34,415 nucleotides of DNA, from assembly GCA_910586805.1 (NCBI GenBank), contig CAJUJC010000006.1:1-34415 (forward strand), given 5' to 3'. The position numbers were made by a program, and so were the translations under genes. Shown in pieces: positions 9,939 to 17,841 of this stretch (position 1 is the stretch's first letter; every line of letters begins with the position of its first letter). This DNA comes from an uncultured Erysipelotrichales bacterium. GTDB taxonomy: Bacteria; Bacillota_I; Bacilli_A; Erysipelotrichales; Coprobacillaceae. The notes under the pieces were generated by a model. The model was not told the origin of the DNA. It ran no database searches and worked only from the letters and a program-made list of their open reading frames with translations.

Positions 9939-9985
9939 ATTCTACTTTTTGTCACTAAATGTATGTATTTTTATCATTGAACGTT
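9939..9985 (-). promoter_or_regulatory. LytTR-type operator and promoter for agrD
   Basis: Direct 9-mers AACGTTCAA (9985-9977) and TACATTTAG (9963-9955) on the minus strand are 13 nt apart. A -10-like TAGAAT lies at 9944-9939. The shared blocks CGTTCAATG and TACATTTA are identical to those in front of the 157-aa/RHS unit, and the distance from the distal block to the -10 box is also nearly the same (30 versus 31 nt). This suggests one regulator, the adjacent LytTR protein, acts at both. The operator starts at the agrC stop codon. Confidence 0.6.
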
Positions 9986-11220
9986 TATTTATATTCAAAA
10001 ATGCTATTATTAAGTATAATTTGAATAACGACAATATTATTCATAATATTTACGCTCTTCTCACCATGATACTTTTGAACTATTCCATCAACTATTTTTA
10101 ATCCATATCCATGTCCCATTCCTTTTCTTGATTTAAAAGTTGGTTTTTTATCTACATGATTAGATACAATAATAACTAAGTCATCATTTTGTTGTACAAT
10201 ATCAATATGAATAGTCCTATCATGAGAAGAAATATTCTCAATAGCATTGTCAATAAGATTAAACAATAATGAAGCAATATCTTTTGGACTCATTTTTATT
10301 TCATTCAAATCTGTTTTAACAATAAAATCAATATTATGATACTTCATAACTTTCATTGACAAGATTGTATCAACTGTTGCATTTCCTGTATTGAATATAT
10401 TTTTATTAATATTTAATAAATCACTTGTAATTTCACTAATATATTCTCGTACTTCTCCAATAGTTTCATAATTTTTTATAACATTTAAATGATTGCCAAT
10501 ATCATGTTGAACCTTTTCTATTTCTTCACTATCCTTCTTAAAACTTTCTAAAAGAAGTTCAGAATTTTTATTAGCCATATTTATTAAAAGTAATTCATTA
10601 TTTCTTTCATTTAATAAAATTGTTCTATTAATTAATCTTAATAAACATAACCATAAAACAATAAAAATAATAAATATATAAATAATAAAAACTGTATCAA
10701 TTTCTATTAAACTAAAACCAAAAAATATTATATATGCTGATAAAATAACAATATTAACTATATCAAATAATAGCCAGTTTTGACTAACTATTTGTTTATT
10801 GGGAGTTATTTCAATTCTATTTAGCAATTTGAATATTAATATTGTACCACCATTATAAACAACTACTAATAGTGTTCTTATAATAGATGGGGTATAAAAC
10901 TCTGTAATATTAATACCAAATTGGAAACTCAAATATGCGATACAATTAACTAAAACCATATAAATACAAAAATATAATGTAGTATAGAATAATAAATATG
11001 GAGAAATTTTTTTCTCATAGAAGCAAATTAAAATGAAATCACTTAATATCACAAGTAAATTAGATATAATATATTGTTGAAGATGTAAAATATAATCTCC
11101 TGTAACAATGAAATCTATTAAACCATAAAACAATAGAAAAATCACAATTGAAAATAAAGATTTTCTTTTCTCTAGATAAGGATAAACACAAAAAATATTC
11201 CTACAACATACAATAAACAA
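9985..11220 (-). CDS. agrC: AgrC-type membrane sensor histidine kinase (5' end apparently frameshifted)
   Basis: The kinase that would sense the AgrD-derived peptide. The open frame of 411 residues has about six hydrophobic membrane segments in residues 20-200, then a cytoplasmic GHKL kinase. The phospho-acceptor His is in QHDIGNHLNV (about H239), the N box is NLIDNAIEN (about 321-329), and the G box is GMGHGYGLKIV (about 367-377). This layout matches AgrC/ComD-type kinases of about 430 residues. The frame as given can only begin at a TTG (11220) with no ribosome site. A well-placed ATG at 11249 (GGGAG upstream, ATGA overlap with the regulator stop) opens another frame, MMIIFSEYLFCLLYVVGIFF, which reaches a stop soon after. 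One extra T in the T6 run at 11195-11190 would join the two into a protein of about 421 residues. Kinase identity is firm; whether it is functional is uncertain. Confidence 0.85.
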   Translation of the reverse strand: MFIVCCRNIFCVYPYLEKRKSLFSIVIFLLFYGLIDFIVTGDYILHLQQYIISNLLVILSDFILICFYEKKISPYLLFYTTLYFCIYMVLVNCIAYLSFQFGINITEFYTPSIIRTLLVVVYNGGTILIFKLLNRIEITPNKQIVSQNWLLFDIVNIVILSAYIIFFGFSLIEIDTVFIIYIFIIFIVLWLCLLRLINRTILLNERNNELLLINMANKNSELLLESFKKDSEEIEKVQHDIGNHLNVIKNYETIGEVREYISEITSDLLNINKNIFNTGNATVDTILSMKVMKYHNIDFIVKTDLNEIKMSPKDIASLLFNLIDNAIENISSHDRTIHIDIVQQNDDLVIIVSNHVDKKPTFKSRKGMGHGYGLKIVDGIVQKYHGEKSVNIMNNIVVIQIILNNSIFEYK

Positions 11221-11249
11221 AATAAATATTCAGAAAATATAATCATCAT
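11188..11249 (-). other. Probable true 5' end of agrC, out of frame with the rest
   Basis: The ATG at 11249 follows GGGAG by a normal distance and overlaps the TGA of the response regulator (ATGA). It encodes a hydrophobic start typical of AgrC membrane segment 1. The frame must shift by -1 to join the kinase frame; the T6 homopolymer (minus strand, 11195-11190) is the obvious slip site. Explanations are a sequencing or assembly error, a real or phase-variable mutation, or slippage. Confidence 0.6.
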
Positions 11250-11923
11250 TTATATCTCCCATAAAACTTATTCTTTATTTCTGTAATTCTTCTTGTGCTT
11301 ACATGGAATTTATTTGCTACATTTTTTAATATTATCTCATTATTGTTTGTTATACCTATAACATAGTCAATATTGATTATCAAATCCCTATCACTGTTTA
11401 TAAAATTTATATCCAACTTACTTTGTAAATCCTTTAACCCCATTCCTTTAATAACATATTCTCCATTAGTAACTTTTATCAGCATTGTTTTTCTAGAAAT
11501 ATATTGAATATATATAATATCCTTTTCAAATAATTTCCTTTCTCCCAAGTCAGTTTTTACCTCTATAAATTTTTGTTTCAAAATATTCTCTAATATCCTA
11601 TCTATTGTTTGCAAAAAATAATTAGTAGAATCGCTTTTTTCAATAAATCCATATATATTTGGACCAAATGCACTTTTCATATATGAACCATGATTAGACA
11701 CAAATACAATATTTTGTTCTAAATGTTTTTGAGCATACTGTACCCCATTAATATCAGGCATATCTATATCTAACAATAAAAGATTATAAACATCCTTTGA
11801 TTTTTCAAATTCAGTAACACTTATAAAACTATGGATGTTAATTTTATAGTTCTGTAACATACTTAATCTTTGTTTTACAACTTGATGAAATTCTCTTTGA
11901 TCATCTATTATAGCTATCTTCAT
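11246..11923 (-). CDS. agrA: LytTR-family response regulator (AgrA-like)
   Basis: A 225-residue two-component regulator. The receiver domain (about residues 1-115) has the acidic pair D7-D8, phospho-acceptor D52 in LLLLDIDMPDINGV, S76 and K96. The C-terminal half (about 120-222) is a LytTR DNA-binding domain, as in AgrA, ComE and VirR. It overlaps agrB by 23 nt and its stop overlaps the likely agrC start, so the three are a coupled operon. Its predicted targets are the two pairs of GTT-type direct repeats at 9630-9659 and 9955-9985. No such well-spaced pair was found before agrB, so feedback seems to act on the signal gene rather than on the sensing genes. Family assignment is firm; the target assignment is inferred from site match and proximity. 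Confidence 0.9.
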   Translation of the reverse strand: MKIAIIDDQREFHQVVKQRLSMLQNYKINIHSFISVTEFEKSKDVYNLLLLDIDMPDINGVQYAQKHLEQNIVFVSNHGSYMKSAFGPNIYGFIEKSDSTNYFLQTIDRILENILKQKFIEVKTDLGERKLFEKDIIYIQYISRKTMLIKVTNGEYVIKGMGLKDLQSKLDINFINSDRDLIINIDYVIGITNNNEIILKNVANKFHVSTRRITEIKNKFYGRYK

Positions 11924-12431
11924 TTATCTTCCTCCAATCAGATAAAACTAAAACACCAAATATTATTAAAGAACACATTCTTACAAAAAATATTTTATCA
12001 TAATAGTTGAATAAACATAAACTAAAAAAATACAATACTGTATATATTAATACTCTTGATACATCATTTTTATGATATAGCAAATATAAACCCAATAAAA
12101 TAATGTTAACTGCATTTAAATACTCATAACAAATATTTAAACACAAAAGCAATTGAATAAATACATAGAATAAAACAGTCAAAAAATAACAAGTTCTAAA
12201 GGTTTTAGCATGATATCCTTGAAGCACTCTTCTTACAGACACAAAATATATGCAGTAGATAAAAGTAGAAAGAAGATCATTAAATATTAACCCCAAAAGA
12301 ATAATCGTACCAAAAGTCAAGAATTGAGTTATTATTAATTCAATAGCAAATCTTAATGGATTTATATCATAGATTTGTATAATATTACATTTATAAAAAT
12401 ACTCTGCTATTTTTTCACACCAGTTTCTCAT
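11901..12431 (-). CDS. agrB: AgrB-like accessory peptide protease/exporter
   Basis: A 176-residue integral membrane protein with about five to six hydrophobic segments. It carries the AgrB catalytic pair H74 and C81, in RRVLQGYHAKTFRTC, with the characteristic 7-residue spacing. Known AgrB proteins cut the AgrD precursor at the C-terminal side of the ring and form the thiolactone. It is the first gene of the agr operon and overlaps the response regulator gene; the matching precursor is at 9786-9884. It is close to the usual length of about 190 residues, with no sign of damage. The start at 12431 is weakly supported by GGTGG upstream. Confidence 0.9.
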   Translation of the reverse strand: MRNWCEKIAEYFYKCNIIQIYDINPLRFAIELIITQFLTFGTIILLGLIFNDLLSTFIYCIYFVSVRRVLQGYHAKTFRTCYFLTVLFYVFIQLLLCLNICYEYLNAVNIILLGLYLLYHKNDVSRVLIYTVLYFFSLCLFNYYDKIFFVRMCSLIIFGVLVLSDWRKINEDSYNR

Positions 12432-12464
12432 AATTTTCCACCACCAACAATATTATTATATAAG

Positions 12465-12493
12465 ATTATAAAATTCTAATAAAGCGTTTTGCC
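12465..12493 (-). promoter_or_regulatory. Putative promoter of the agrB operon
   Basis: A perfect TATAAT lies at 12470-12465, 34 nt before the agrB start. The -35 position holds only GGCAAA (17-nt spacer), a poor match. No LytTR repeat pair with the 12-13 nt gap is seen between here and the terminator at 12582-12625. Confidence 0.4.
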
Positions 12494-12581
12494 ATTACTC
12501 TTATAACTTTTAAATTCAAGTATATAATACATTATAACTATTTTCATAATGAGTTAACTTATAACATCATCTCATCATGTT

Positions 12582-12625
12582 AAAAAGACAGTATATATCA
12601 GTAAATACTGACAACACTGTCTTTT
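12582..12625 (-). terminator. Terminator after the 12666-14135 GH1 gene
   Basis: AAAAGACAGT (12583-12592) pairs with ACTGTCTTTT (12616-12625); inside, CAGTA and TACTG form a second small stem. On the minus strand the outer stem ends in a T5 tract. It closes the GH1 operon before the agr operon starts. Confidence 0.7.
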
Positions 12626-12665
12626 CTTTGAAGTATGTGCTTATTTATTACATCACTAACAAATA

Positions 12666-14135
12666 CTAATTTAAGTCCCCACCATTAGATTGGCATACTT
12701 TTTGATAATAAGCAAATGAATCTTTTTTATATCTCTTATACGTTCCGTTTCCATAATCATCTACATCTACATAGATAAAACCATAACGTTTACGGATTTC
12801 ACCTGTACCTGCACTCACTAAGTCAATACATCCCCAAGTTGTATATCCCATTAAATCAACACCTTCATCAATAGCATCACTCATTGCTTTGATATGACTT
12901 CTATGATAATCAATACGATATGGATCATGAATTGTTCCATCTTCTTCTAAAACATCTATAGCCCCTAAACCATTTTCACAATTCATTAATGGAATTTGAT
13001 ATCTATCATACATTTCATGTAAGAAGAATTTTAAACCATCTGGATCTTTTGCCCATCCCCAATCACTAACTTCAAGATATGGGTTTTTCACTCCACCAAT
13101 TAAATTACCACCAATCATTTCAGCATCTTCATTATGAATAGTTACTAAATTTGTAAAATAATATGAGAACTCTAAAAAGTCTACTTTACCCTCTTTTAAT
13201 ATCTTTACATCCTCTTCACTTATATTCATTTCAATTCCTAACTCTTTCCATAAACGTTTTGCATATGATGGATAATGTCCACGTACAAAAGTATCAGCAC
13301 AATAGTAGAACTTATCTTGCATACTCTTTTGATTTAAAGCTTGATCTTTTGGATCACATGTGTATGGATGAGTAAAAATACCAGCAACCATACATCCAAT
13401 TTTCTTTTCAGAATAATGGTCATGTAAATACTTCACAACCTTACCACTTGCAATCAACTGATTATGTAAACGTACATAAGCATCTTGAACTTGCTTTGGA
13501 TCACTTTCATCAATAATTGTAAATTGAGCAACATTAATTTCATTAAATGTACTCCAATAAATAACTTCACTAAATTCATCAATTGCAAATTGACCAAATT
13601 GATAAAATTCATCAATCAATTCTCTATTTAACCAACCATTCATTTCAGTAATATAGAAAGCTGGCATATCATACTTATACAAATGTACTAATGGTTCAAT
13701 TCCATATTTTTTACATTCTTGAAAAACAAGATGATAAAAATCAACACCTTCTTGATTAACTCCACCCTTTATTCCTTGTGGATAAATTCTTGCCCATGAT
13801 AAAGTTAAATTCAATGCTTTAAATCCCATTTCAGCAAATAATGCAATATCTTCCTTATAATGATGATAAAAATCAGTTGCTTTATGATTTGGATAAAATT
13901 CTCCAGGTATACATGCTAATTTAGCACCTTCAGGTAAATTGACATTTTCAATAGAAGCCTCTGTTTTTCCATAACTTCCATCTTCCATCTGATAAGTTGC
14001 CATACGTGGAGTATCTTTTGTTCCACCTAATTGATAGTCTGTCATATTGGGTGATTTTCCACCTTCGTTCCAGCCACCTTCAGCTTGGTTAGCACTAATA
14101 TCTCCACCCCATAAAAAATTCTTTGGAAAGCTCAT
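12666..14135 (-). CDS. GH1 6-phospho-beta-glucosidase-like enzyme, divergent -1 subsite
   Basis: A 489-residue cytosolic family 1 glycoside hydrolase. The acid/base is E199 in TFNEIN, the nucleophile E387 in NCENG, Q17 is in the N-terminal sugar-binding motif and W434 in TTWG. The phosphate-site residues S441, K449 and Y451 (SAGTGEIRKRYGF) are those of 6-phospho-beta-glucosidases. Two positions normally invariant in GH1 differ: the Arg of RxSxxWxRI is N109 (LNLTLSWARI), and the His of YHxDxP is K154 (LYKYDMP). The same changes occur in the GH1 enzymes at 20547 and 22027. It is the last gene of the cluster with two HAD phosphatases and two oxidoreductases. GH1 fold and phosphate recognition are well supported; the sugar is unknown. 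Confidence 0.9.
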   Translation of the reverse strand: MSFPKNFLWGGDISANQAEGGWNEGGKSPNMTDYQLGGTKDTPRMATYQMEDGSYGKTEASIENVNLPEGAKLACIPGEFYPNHKATDFYHHYKEDIALFAEMGFKALNLTLSWARIYPQGIKGGVNQEGVDFYHLVFQECKKYGIEPLVHLYKYDMPAFYITEMNGWLNRELIDEFYQFGQFAIDEFSEVIYWSTFNEINVAQFTIIDESDPKQVQDAYVRLHNQLIASGKVVKYLHDHYSEKKIGCMVAGIFTHPYTCDPKDQALNQKSMQDKFYYCADTFVRGHYPSYAKRLWKELGIEMNISEEDVKILKEGKVDFLEFSYYFTNLVTIHNEDAEMIGGNLIGGVKNPYLEVSDWGWAKDPDGLKFFLHEMYDRYQIPLMNCENGLGAIDVLEEDGTIHDPYRIDYHRSHIKAMSDAIDEGVDLMGYTTWGCIDLVSAGTGEIRKRYGFIYVDVDDYGNGTYKRYKKDSFAYYQKVCQSNGGDLN

Positions 14136-14139
14136 CTTA

Positions 14140-14889
14140 TTATTCCTCCTTTAATATATCAATAGCTTCTTTAATACTTGATACAACATAATTTGCTTTT
14201 TCCTTAATCACATCTGGTGATGTATAAAAAGTAAATGAAGTATCAACAACATCTAACATCGGTAAATCATTATATGAATCGCCAATACCAGCAATATTTT
14301 CAATATGCAATAACTCCTTTAATTTTAAAATCCCTACTCCTTTTGAACATCCCTTATAAACAATATCAATAGAATCTACATTTTGATATGCATCAACTAT
14401 TTCATATTTTTCATTGATTTCTTTTGTTATTTGCTCAGCTCTTTCCACTGTGCTTTGAATCAAAGAAAAACTATAAATATCTATCCCTTCCATATCTTTC
14501 ATTGAAGAAATTTCTATGGCATGACGTTCATCTGAAGTTGGATGTGTTATATACACATGGTCCAAAGATAAGGTTTGTGGTAATAATTCTATTTCATCTT
14601 TATAAGTTTCATAAATTTCATTAGCGATTTCAAAAGGAACTTTTTTTCCATAAAGTATTTGATAATCTTTATCAATAATTAACCCACCTGTACTAACAAT
14701 AAAGAAATCTGGTTTGATTCTTCCATCTAATGGTTGAAGCAATCCCGCAAAAGGTCTTCCCGAACACATTCCAAAAAGATTCCCTTCGCGTTGAAACTGT
14801 AAAATAGATTGAATATCCTCTTCTTTAAAACCACCTTCTACATTTCTAAAGAATAAAGTATTATCAAAGTCACTTGCTAAAACTTTCAT
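14140..14889 (-). CDS. Cof-type HAD hydrolase (sugar phosphatase-like)
   Basis: A 249-residue HAD-superfamily protein of the Cof/YidA type. Motif I is SDFDNTL with nucleophile D7 and acid D9, and motif IV is GDSYNDLPM near residue 212. A Cof-type cap domain lies in the middle (about residues 80-180). Known members dephosphorylate sugar phosphates and related small molecules with Mg2+. It overlaps the upstream oxidoreductase stop by 4 nt (ATGA) and ends 4 nt before the GH1 start, so it belongs to the same operon. A role in releasing a sugar from the phosphorylated intermediate is inference from context only. Confidence 0.85.
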   Translation of the reverse strand: MKVLASDFDNTLFFRNVEGGFKEEDIQSILQFQREGNLFGMCSGRPFAGLLQPLDGRIKPDFFIVSTGGLIIDKDYQILYGKKVPFEIANEIYETYKDEIELLPQTLSLDHVYITHPTSDERHAIEISSMKDMEGIDIYSFSLIQSTVERAEQITKEINEKYEIVDAYQNVDSIDIVYKGCSKGVGILKLKELLHIENIAGIGDSYNDLPMLDVVDTSFTFYTSPDVIKEKANYVVSSIKEAIDILKEE

Positions 14890-15887
14890 ACTTCATCCCA
14901 TTTTTCATCAGCAGTAAACTTCACTCCTGCTGATTGTCTAGCTTTCGTTGCAATATCCATCGCAATCAAACTTTTTTCCATCATTTCATATGCTCTTGTA
15001 TAATCTTTTTCTTTTATCATTTTCTCAAATTCTACAAATTCATAATACATACGATGAGTATCACCTTGCAAATCATATTCTTCTTCAGTTCCATCATTTC
15101 TCAACAACTTGAATCCTTTTAATCCATTGGCAGGTGTTGTTATATTGATACATCCTTTATCACCTTGAATATTTGTAGATATTGGTGCTTTACAATCCTT
15201 TGCTCCAATTAAAACAGCTTTAAAGTTTCCATAATCTAAAGTCATTATACCAGAAGTATCAATACCTTTTTCAATATTTGCTTGATATTTAACTTCTTTT
15301 GGTGCTCCAAACAATGCCACCATTAAATGAATATTATAAATGTTTAAATCCATCAATGCTCCTCCAGATTTTGTATAATCAAATGCTGGTAAAATATTTC
15401 CCTCTTTAAAAGCATTATATCTTGATGAATATTGTGAATAATTCGCAGTTATAATTTTAACATTTCCTACTTCATCTAACATATCTTTTATTTTTAATGT
15501 ATTTGGTAAATATTGTGTTGAAATTGCCTCTAATAGCATAAGCTCTTTTTCTTTAGCTAATTGATTTAATTCTTCTAATTCTTTGATATGTGATGTAAAA
15601 GGCTTTTCACAAATAACATGTTTACCATTTTCTAATGCTTGCTTTGCCATTGAATAATGTAAATGATTAGGTACACCTAAGTAGATAACTTCTACTTCTT
15701 CATCTTTTAACATATCTTCATAACATTCATATGCTTTTTTGACATCATTTTTCTGTGCTAATTCTTGTACTTTTTCATATTCAGCAGGAATTGAAGCTAT
15801 TGCTTCTAATTCTATTCCCACTACATCATGAATAAACCTAAACAAATCATTAACAATCATTCCACATCCAGTAATACCTAATTTCAT
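14886..15887 (-). CDS. Gfo/Idh/MocA-family oxidoreductase
   Basis: A 333-residue NAD(P)-dependent oxidoreductase. The Rossmann motif GITGCGMI is at residues 4-11 and the family motif EKP, with catalytic Lys K95, is in HVICEKPF. The C-terminal Gfo/Idh/MocA fold fills the rest. I start it at ATG 15887, which follows GGAGGCG at good spacing and makes the protein open with the Rossmann strand; a longer frame from 15926 would add 13 basic residues and overlap the upstream gene. Family members oxidise or reduce hydroxyl/keto groups on sugars, inositols and glycosides. It is the second oxidoreductase in this operon and resembles dihydrodiol-dehydrogenase-like members. The substrate cannot be told from sequence. 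Confidence 0.87.
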   Translation of the reverse strand: MKLGITGCGMIVNDLFRFIHDVVGIELEAIASIPAEYEKVQELAQKNDVKKAYECYEDMLKDEEVEVIYLGVPNHLHYSMAKQALENGKHVICEKPFTSHIKELEELNQLAKEKELMLLEAISTQYLPNTLKIKDMLDEVGNVKIITANYSQYSSRYNAFKEGNILPAFDYTKSGGALMDLNIYNIHLMVALFGAPKEVKYQANIEKGIDTSGIMTLDYGNFKAVLIGAKDCKAPISTNIQGDKGCINITTPANGLKGFKLLRNDGTEEEYDLQGDTHRMYYEFVEFEKMIKEKDYTRAYEMMEKSLIAMDIATKARQSAGVKFTADEKWDEV

Positions 15888-15888
15888 A

Positions 15889-16911
15889 TTATTTCGCCTC
15901 CTTAGCAACCTTTGTTGCCTCTTCAATGATTCTCAAGACTTCAATAACTTCTTCATCTTTCACAACTTTTTCCCCATTATTGAAAATGACATCATATAAA
16001 TTATCATAGATAATTCCATAATCTTGAATTTCAGTAGGTACTTTCTTTGTTATATCTTGACCATCCTCATCTATATAAGATAATGTTCCCCATTTATCCT
16101 CAGGCAAAGGATCAAAACTAATTTCAACAGGTCCTGGTTTATTCGCTTGTGCACTCTGATGTCCTAAAGAAGGCATTAAGAAACTTCCCTTTCTACCATG
16201 TACAATAAATCTAGGATAATCTAATTTAACATAATAACTTGTTTTAACAATAGCTTTCATAGTGTCATAGAAAAAATCAATATCATAATAATCATCAGCT
16301 TCACCTGGATTATCAATACTTCTACAATCATAAACAACTTTTTTAGGATTTCCAAATTGTCCAATAATTTGATCAATAGGATGAACTGCTAATCCATATA
16401 AAATACCAAATCCTTTTCTATCAGCAATAGAAGGTCTATAATAATCATAATGTGATTCAACTTCTAAAATCTCACCTAAAACTCCTGACTCAATCACTTT
16501 ACGAACAGTTCTCATATCAGCATCAAAACGTCTATTTTGATTAGACATAGCAACCAAGCCTTTTTCTTTTGCAAAATCAAACACTCTCTTTGCTTCTTTT
16601 GCTGTCATAGCAAATGGTTTTTCACACAATACATTTTTACCATTTTCCAACGCTTGCATAGTATAATCAACATGGAAAGCATCAGGAGTATTAACAACGA
16701 CTAAATTCACTTCATTATCTTTCATAATTTGTTCAATATCACTTGTAAAAGTAATATCAGGATACCAAGTTTCTCTTTCTTCATCACCAATCCTATCTTC
16801 TTGACGACGATAAATATATTTCACCTTTATAATATCTTTTCTTCTTTCCACATAAGGCAAATGATAACGACAAACACTATTTCCAAACCCAATATAAGCG
16901 ACTACTAACAT
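15889..16911 (-). CDS. YhhX-like Gfo/Idh/MocA oxidoreductase
   Basis: A 340-residue oxidoreductase that resembles Escherichia coli YhhX/YdgJ in many places: the start YIGFGNSVCRYHLPYV, LVVVNTPDAFH, NVLCEKPF with catalytic K98, QNRRFD, HYDYYRPS and FIVHGRKGSF. It has an N-terminal Rossmann domain (to about residue 120) and a C-terminal substrate domain. Known relatives are NAD(P)-dependent, but their natural sugar substrates are poorly defined. It lies between a HAD phosphatase (4-nt gap) and the second oxidoreductase (1-nt gap), so the two oxidoreductases are translated as a pair. Two different enzymes side by side could carry out an oxidation and a later reduction on the same sugar; this is inference. 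Confidence 0.88.
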   Translation of the reverse strand: MLVVAYIGFGNSVCRYHLPYVERRKDIIKVKYIYRRQEDRIGDEERETWYPDITFTSDIEQIMKDNEVNLVVVNTPDAFHVDYTMQALENGKNVLCEKPFAMTAKEAKRVFDFAKEKGLVAMSNQNRRFDADMRTVRKVIESGVLGEILEVESHYDYYRPSIADRKGFGILYGLAVHPIDQIIGQFGNPKKVVYDCRSIDNPGEADDYYDIDFFYDTMKAIVKTSYYVKLDYPRFIVHGRKGSFLMPSLGHQSAQANKPGPVEISFDPLPEDKWGTLSYIDEDGQDITKKVPTEIQDYGIIYDNLYDVIFNNGEKVVKDEEVIEVLRIIEEATKVAKEAK

Positions 16912-16915
16912 TTTT

Positions 16916-17704
16916 TTAATCCTCCAATATTTCTTTTAATTTTTGTAAAACACCTTGTTCTTCATTTGACAAAACAACTTCATAAGCAATATTTTTAATC
17001 TCTTGAACTGCATTTTTCATGGCATAAGCATAACGAACATTTTGTAATAATTCAAAATCATTCATCTGATCTCCAAAAGCAGCACATTCATCCTTTTTTA
17101 AATGAAGTAAATCTTGTAAAAACTGTATACCTATTCCTTTGTGAATATCTTTTCTTTGAATATCCATCCATTCATTACCTGATGTCATAATCTTTAATTC
17201 TTTAGGTAATTGTTTTCTAATATCCTCTATATAATCATCAACATGATGCTCAGGGTCATGAATAGAGAATTTTAAAATTTCATCATTAATCAAAGATAAA
17301 TCTTCTATAAACTCATATTCATCATAATGTTCTTGTATTGTTGAGGTATATTGAAGATAGTTCTTAAGAATATAAGATTTCTTCTTTCCACAAATGACAG
17401 GCATCAAACAAGGAAACTGATTTAAAACTTTGAAAACAATATCAACTAAATCATTTTCTAAACGAAAACAATACAATTCTTTTTTTCCTTTTGTGATATA
17501 GCTTCCATTTTCAGCTATAAAATACAAATCATCACTAATAGGCAAGAATTGATTATACAAGTGATAAAATTGATTTCCACTTGCAATAACAAATAAAATA
17601 TCTTTTTGTTTTAATTTTTCAAACAACAAAAAGAACTCTTTATTCACTTGTTTAGATGAATCAAGAAATGTTCCATCCATATCTGTTGCAATTAATCTAA
17701 TCAT
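16916..17704 (-). CDS. Cof-type HAD hydrolase
   Basis: A 262-residue HAD phosphatase with motif I ATDMDGTFLD (nucleophile D8, acid D10), motif II ASGN, and motif IV FGDQMNDFEL near residue 220. A Cof-type alpha/beta cap occupies the middle. It is the first gene behind the predicted RpiR-controlled promoter at 17770-17829. It is only distantly similar to the other HAD protein of the cluster (14140-14889), so this is not a recent duplication. The likely role is a sugar-phosphate phosphatase; the substrate is unknown. Confidence 0.85.
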   Translation of the reverse strand: MIRLIATDMDGTFLDSSKQVNKEFFLLFEKLKQKDILFVIASGNQFYHLYNQFLPISDDLYFIAENGSYITKGKKELYCFRLENDLVDIVFKVLNQFPCLMPVICGKKKSYILKNYLQYTSTIQEHYDEYEFIEDLSLINDEILKFSIHDPEHHVDDYIEDIRKQLPKELKIMTSGNEWMDIQRKDIHKGIGIQFLQDLLHLKKDECAAFGDQMNDFELLQNVRYAYAMKNAVQEIKNIAYEVVLSNEEQGVLQKLKEILED

Positions 17705-17769
17705 ATTTTTCTTTCATCAGCCCCTTTTCATGATTTCATTTTATATAAGAAAAGACTTTAAAAATAGGT

Positions 17770-17829
17770 GTTATAAATAAAAAGAAATCCAATTTCAGCA
17801 CATTTTTTCAAACATGAAATTGAATTTCA
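17770..17829 (-). promoter_or_regulatory. Putative RpiR-controlled promoter of the HAD-oxidoreductase-GH1 operon
   Basis: On the minus strand CTGAAA (17798-17793) and TATAAC (17775-17770) have a 17-nt spacer. A 15-bp palindrome TGAAATTGAATTTCA lies at 17815-17829, and a near copy AGAAATCCAATTTCA (17783-17797) covers the -35 element and spacer. The same TGAAAT-N3-ATTTCA form appears at 18885-18899 beside the rpiR gene, so these are likely operators of that regulator. Confidence 0.5.
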
Positions 17830-17841
17830 TTTATTATTATA

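Noticed and set aside
12500..12575. Two AGTTA-type motifs upstream of agrB as a possible third LytTR site
   Set aside because: Their start-to-start distance is 20 nt rather than 21-22, the second has a poor match, and no -10 box lies at the distance seen for the other two sites.
15888..15926. Longer N-terminus for the oxidoreductase ending at 14886
   Set aside because: It would overlap the upstream gene, add basic residues before the Rossmann strand and skip the good GGAGGCG ribosome site before ATG 15887.
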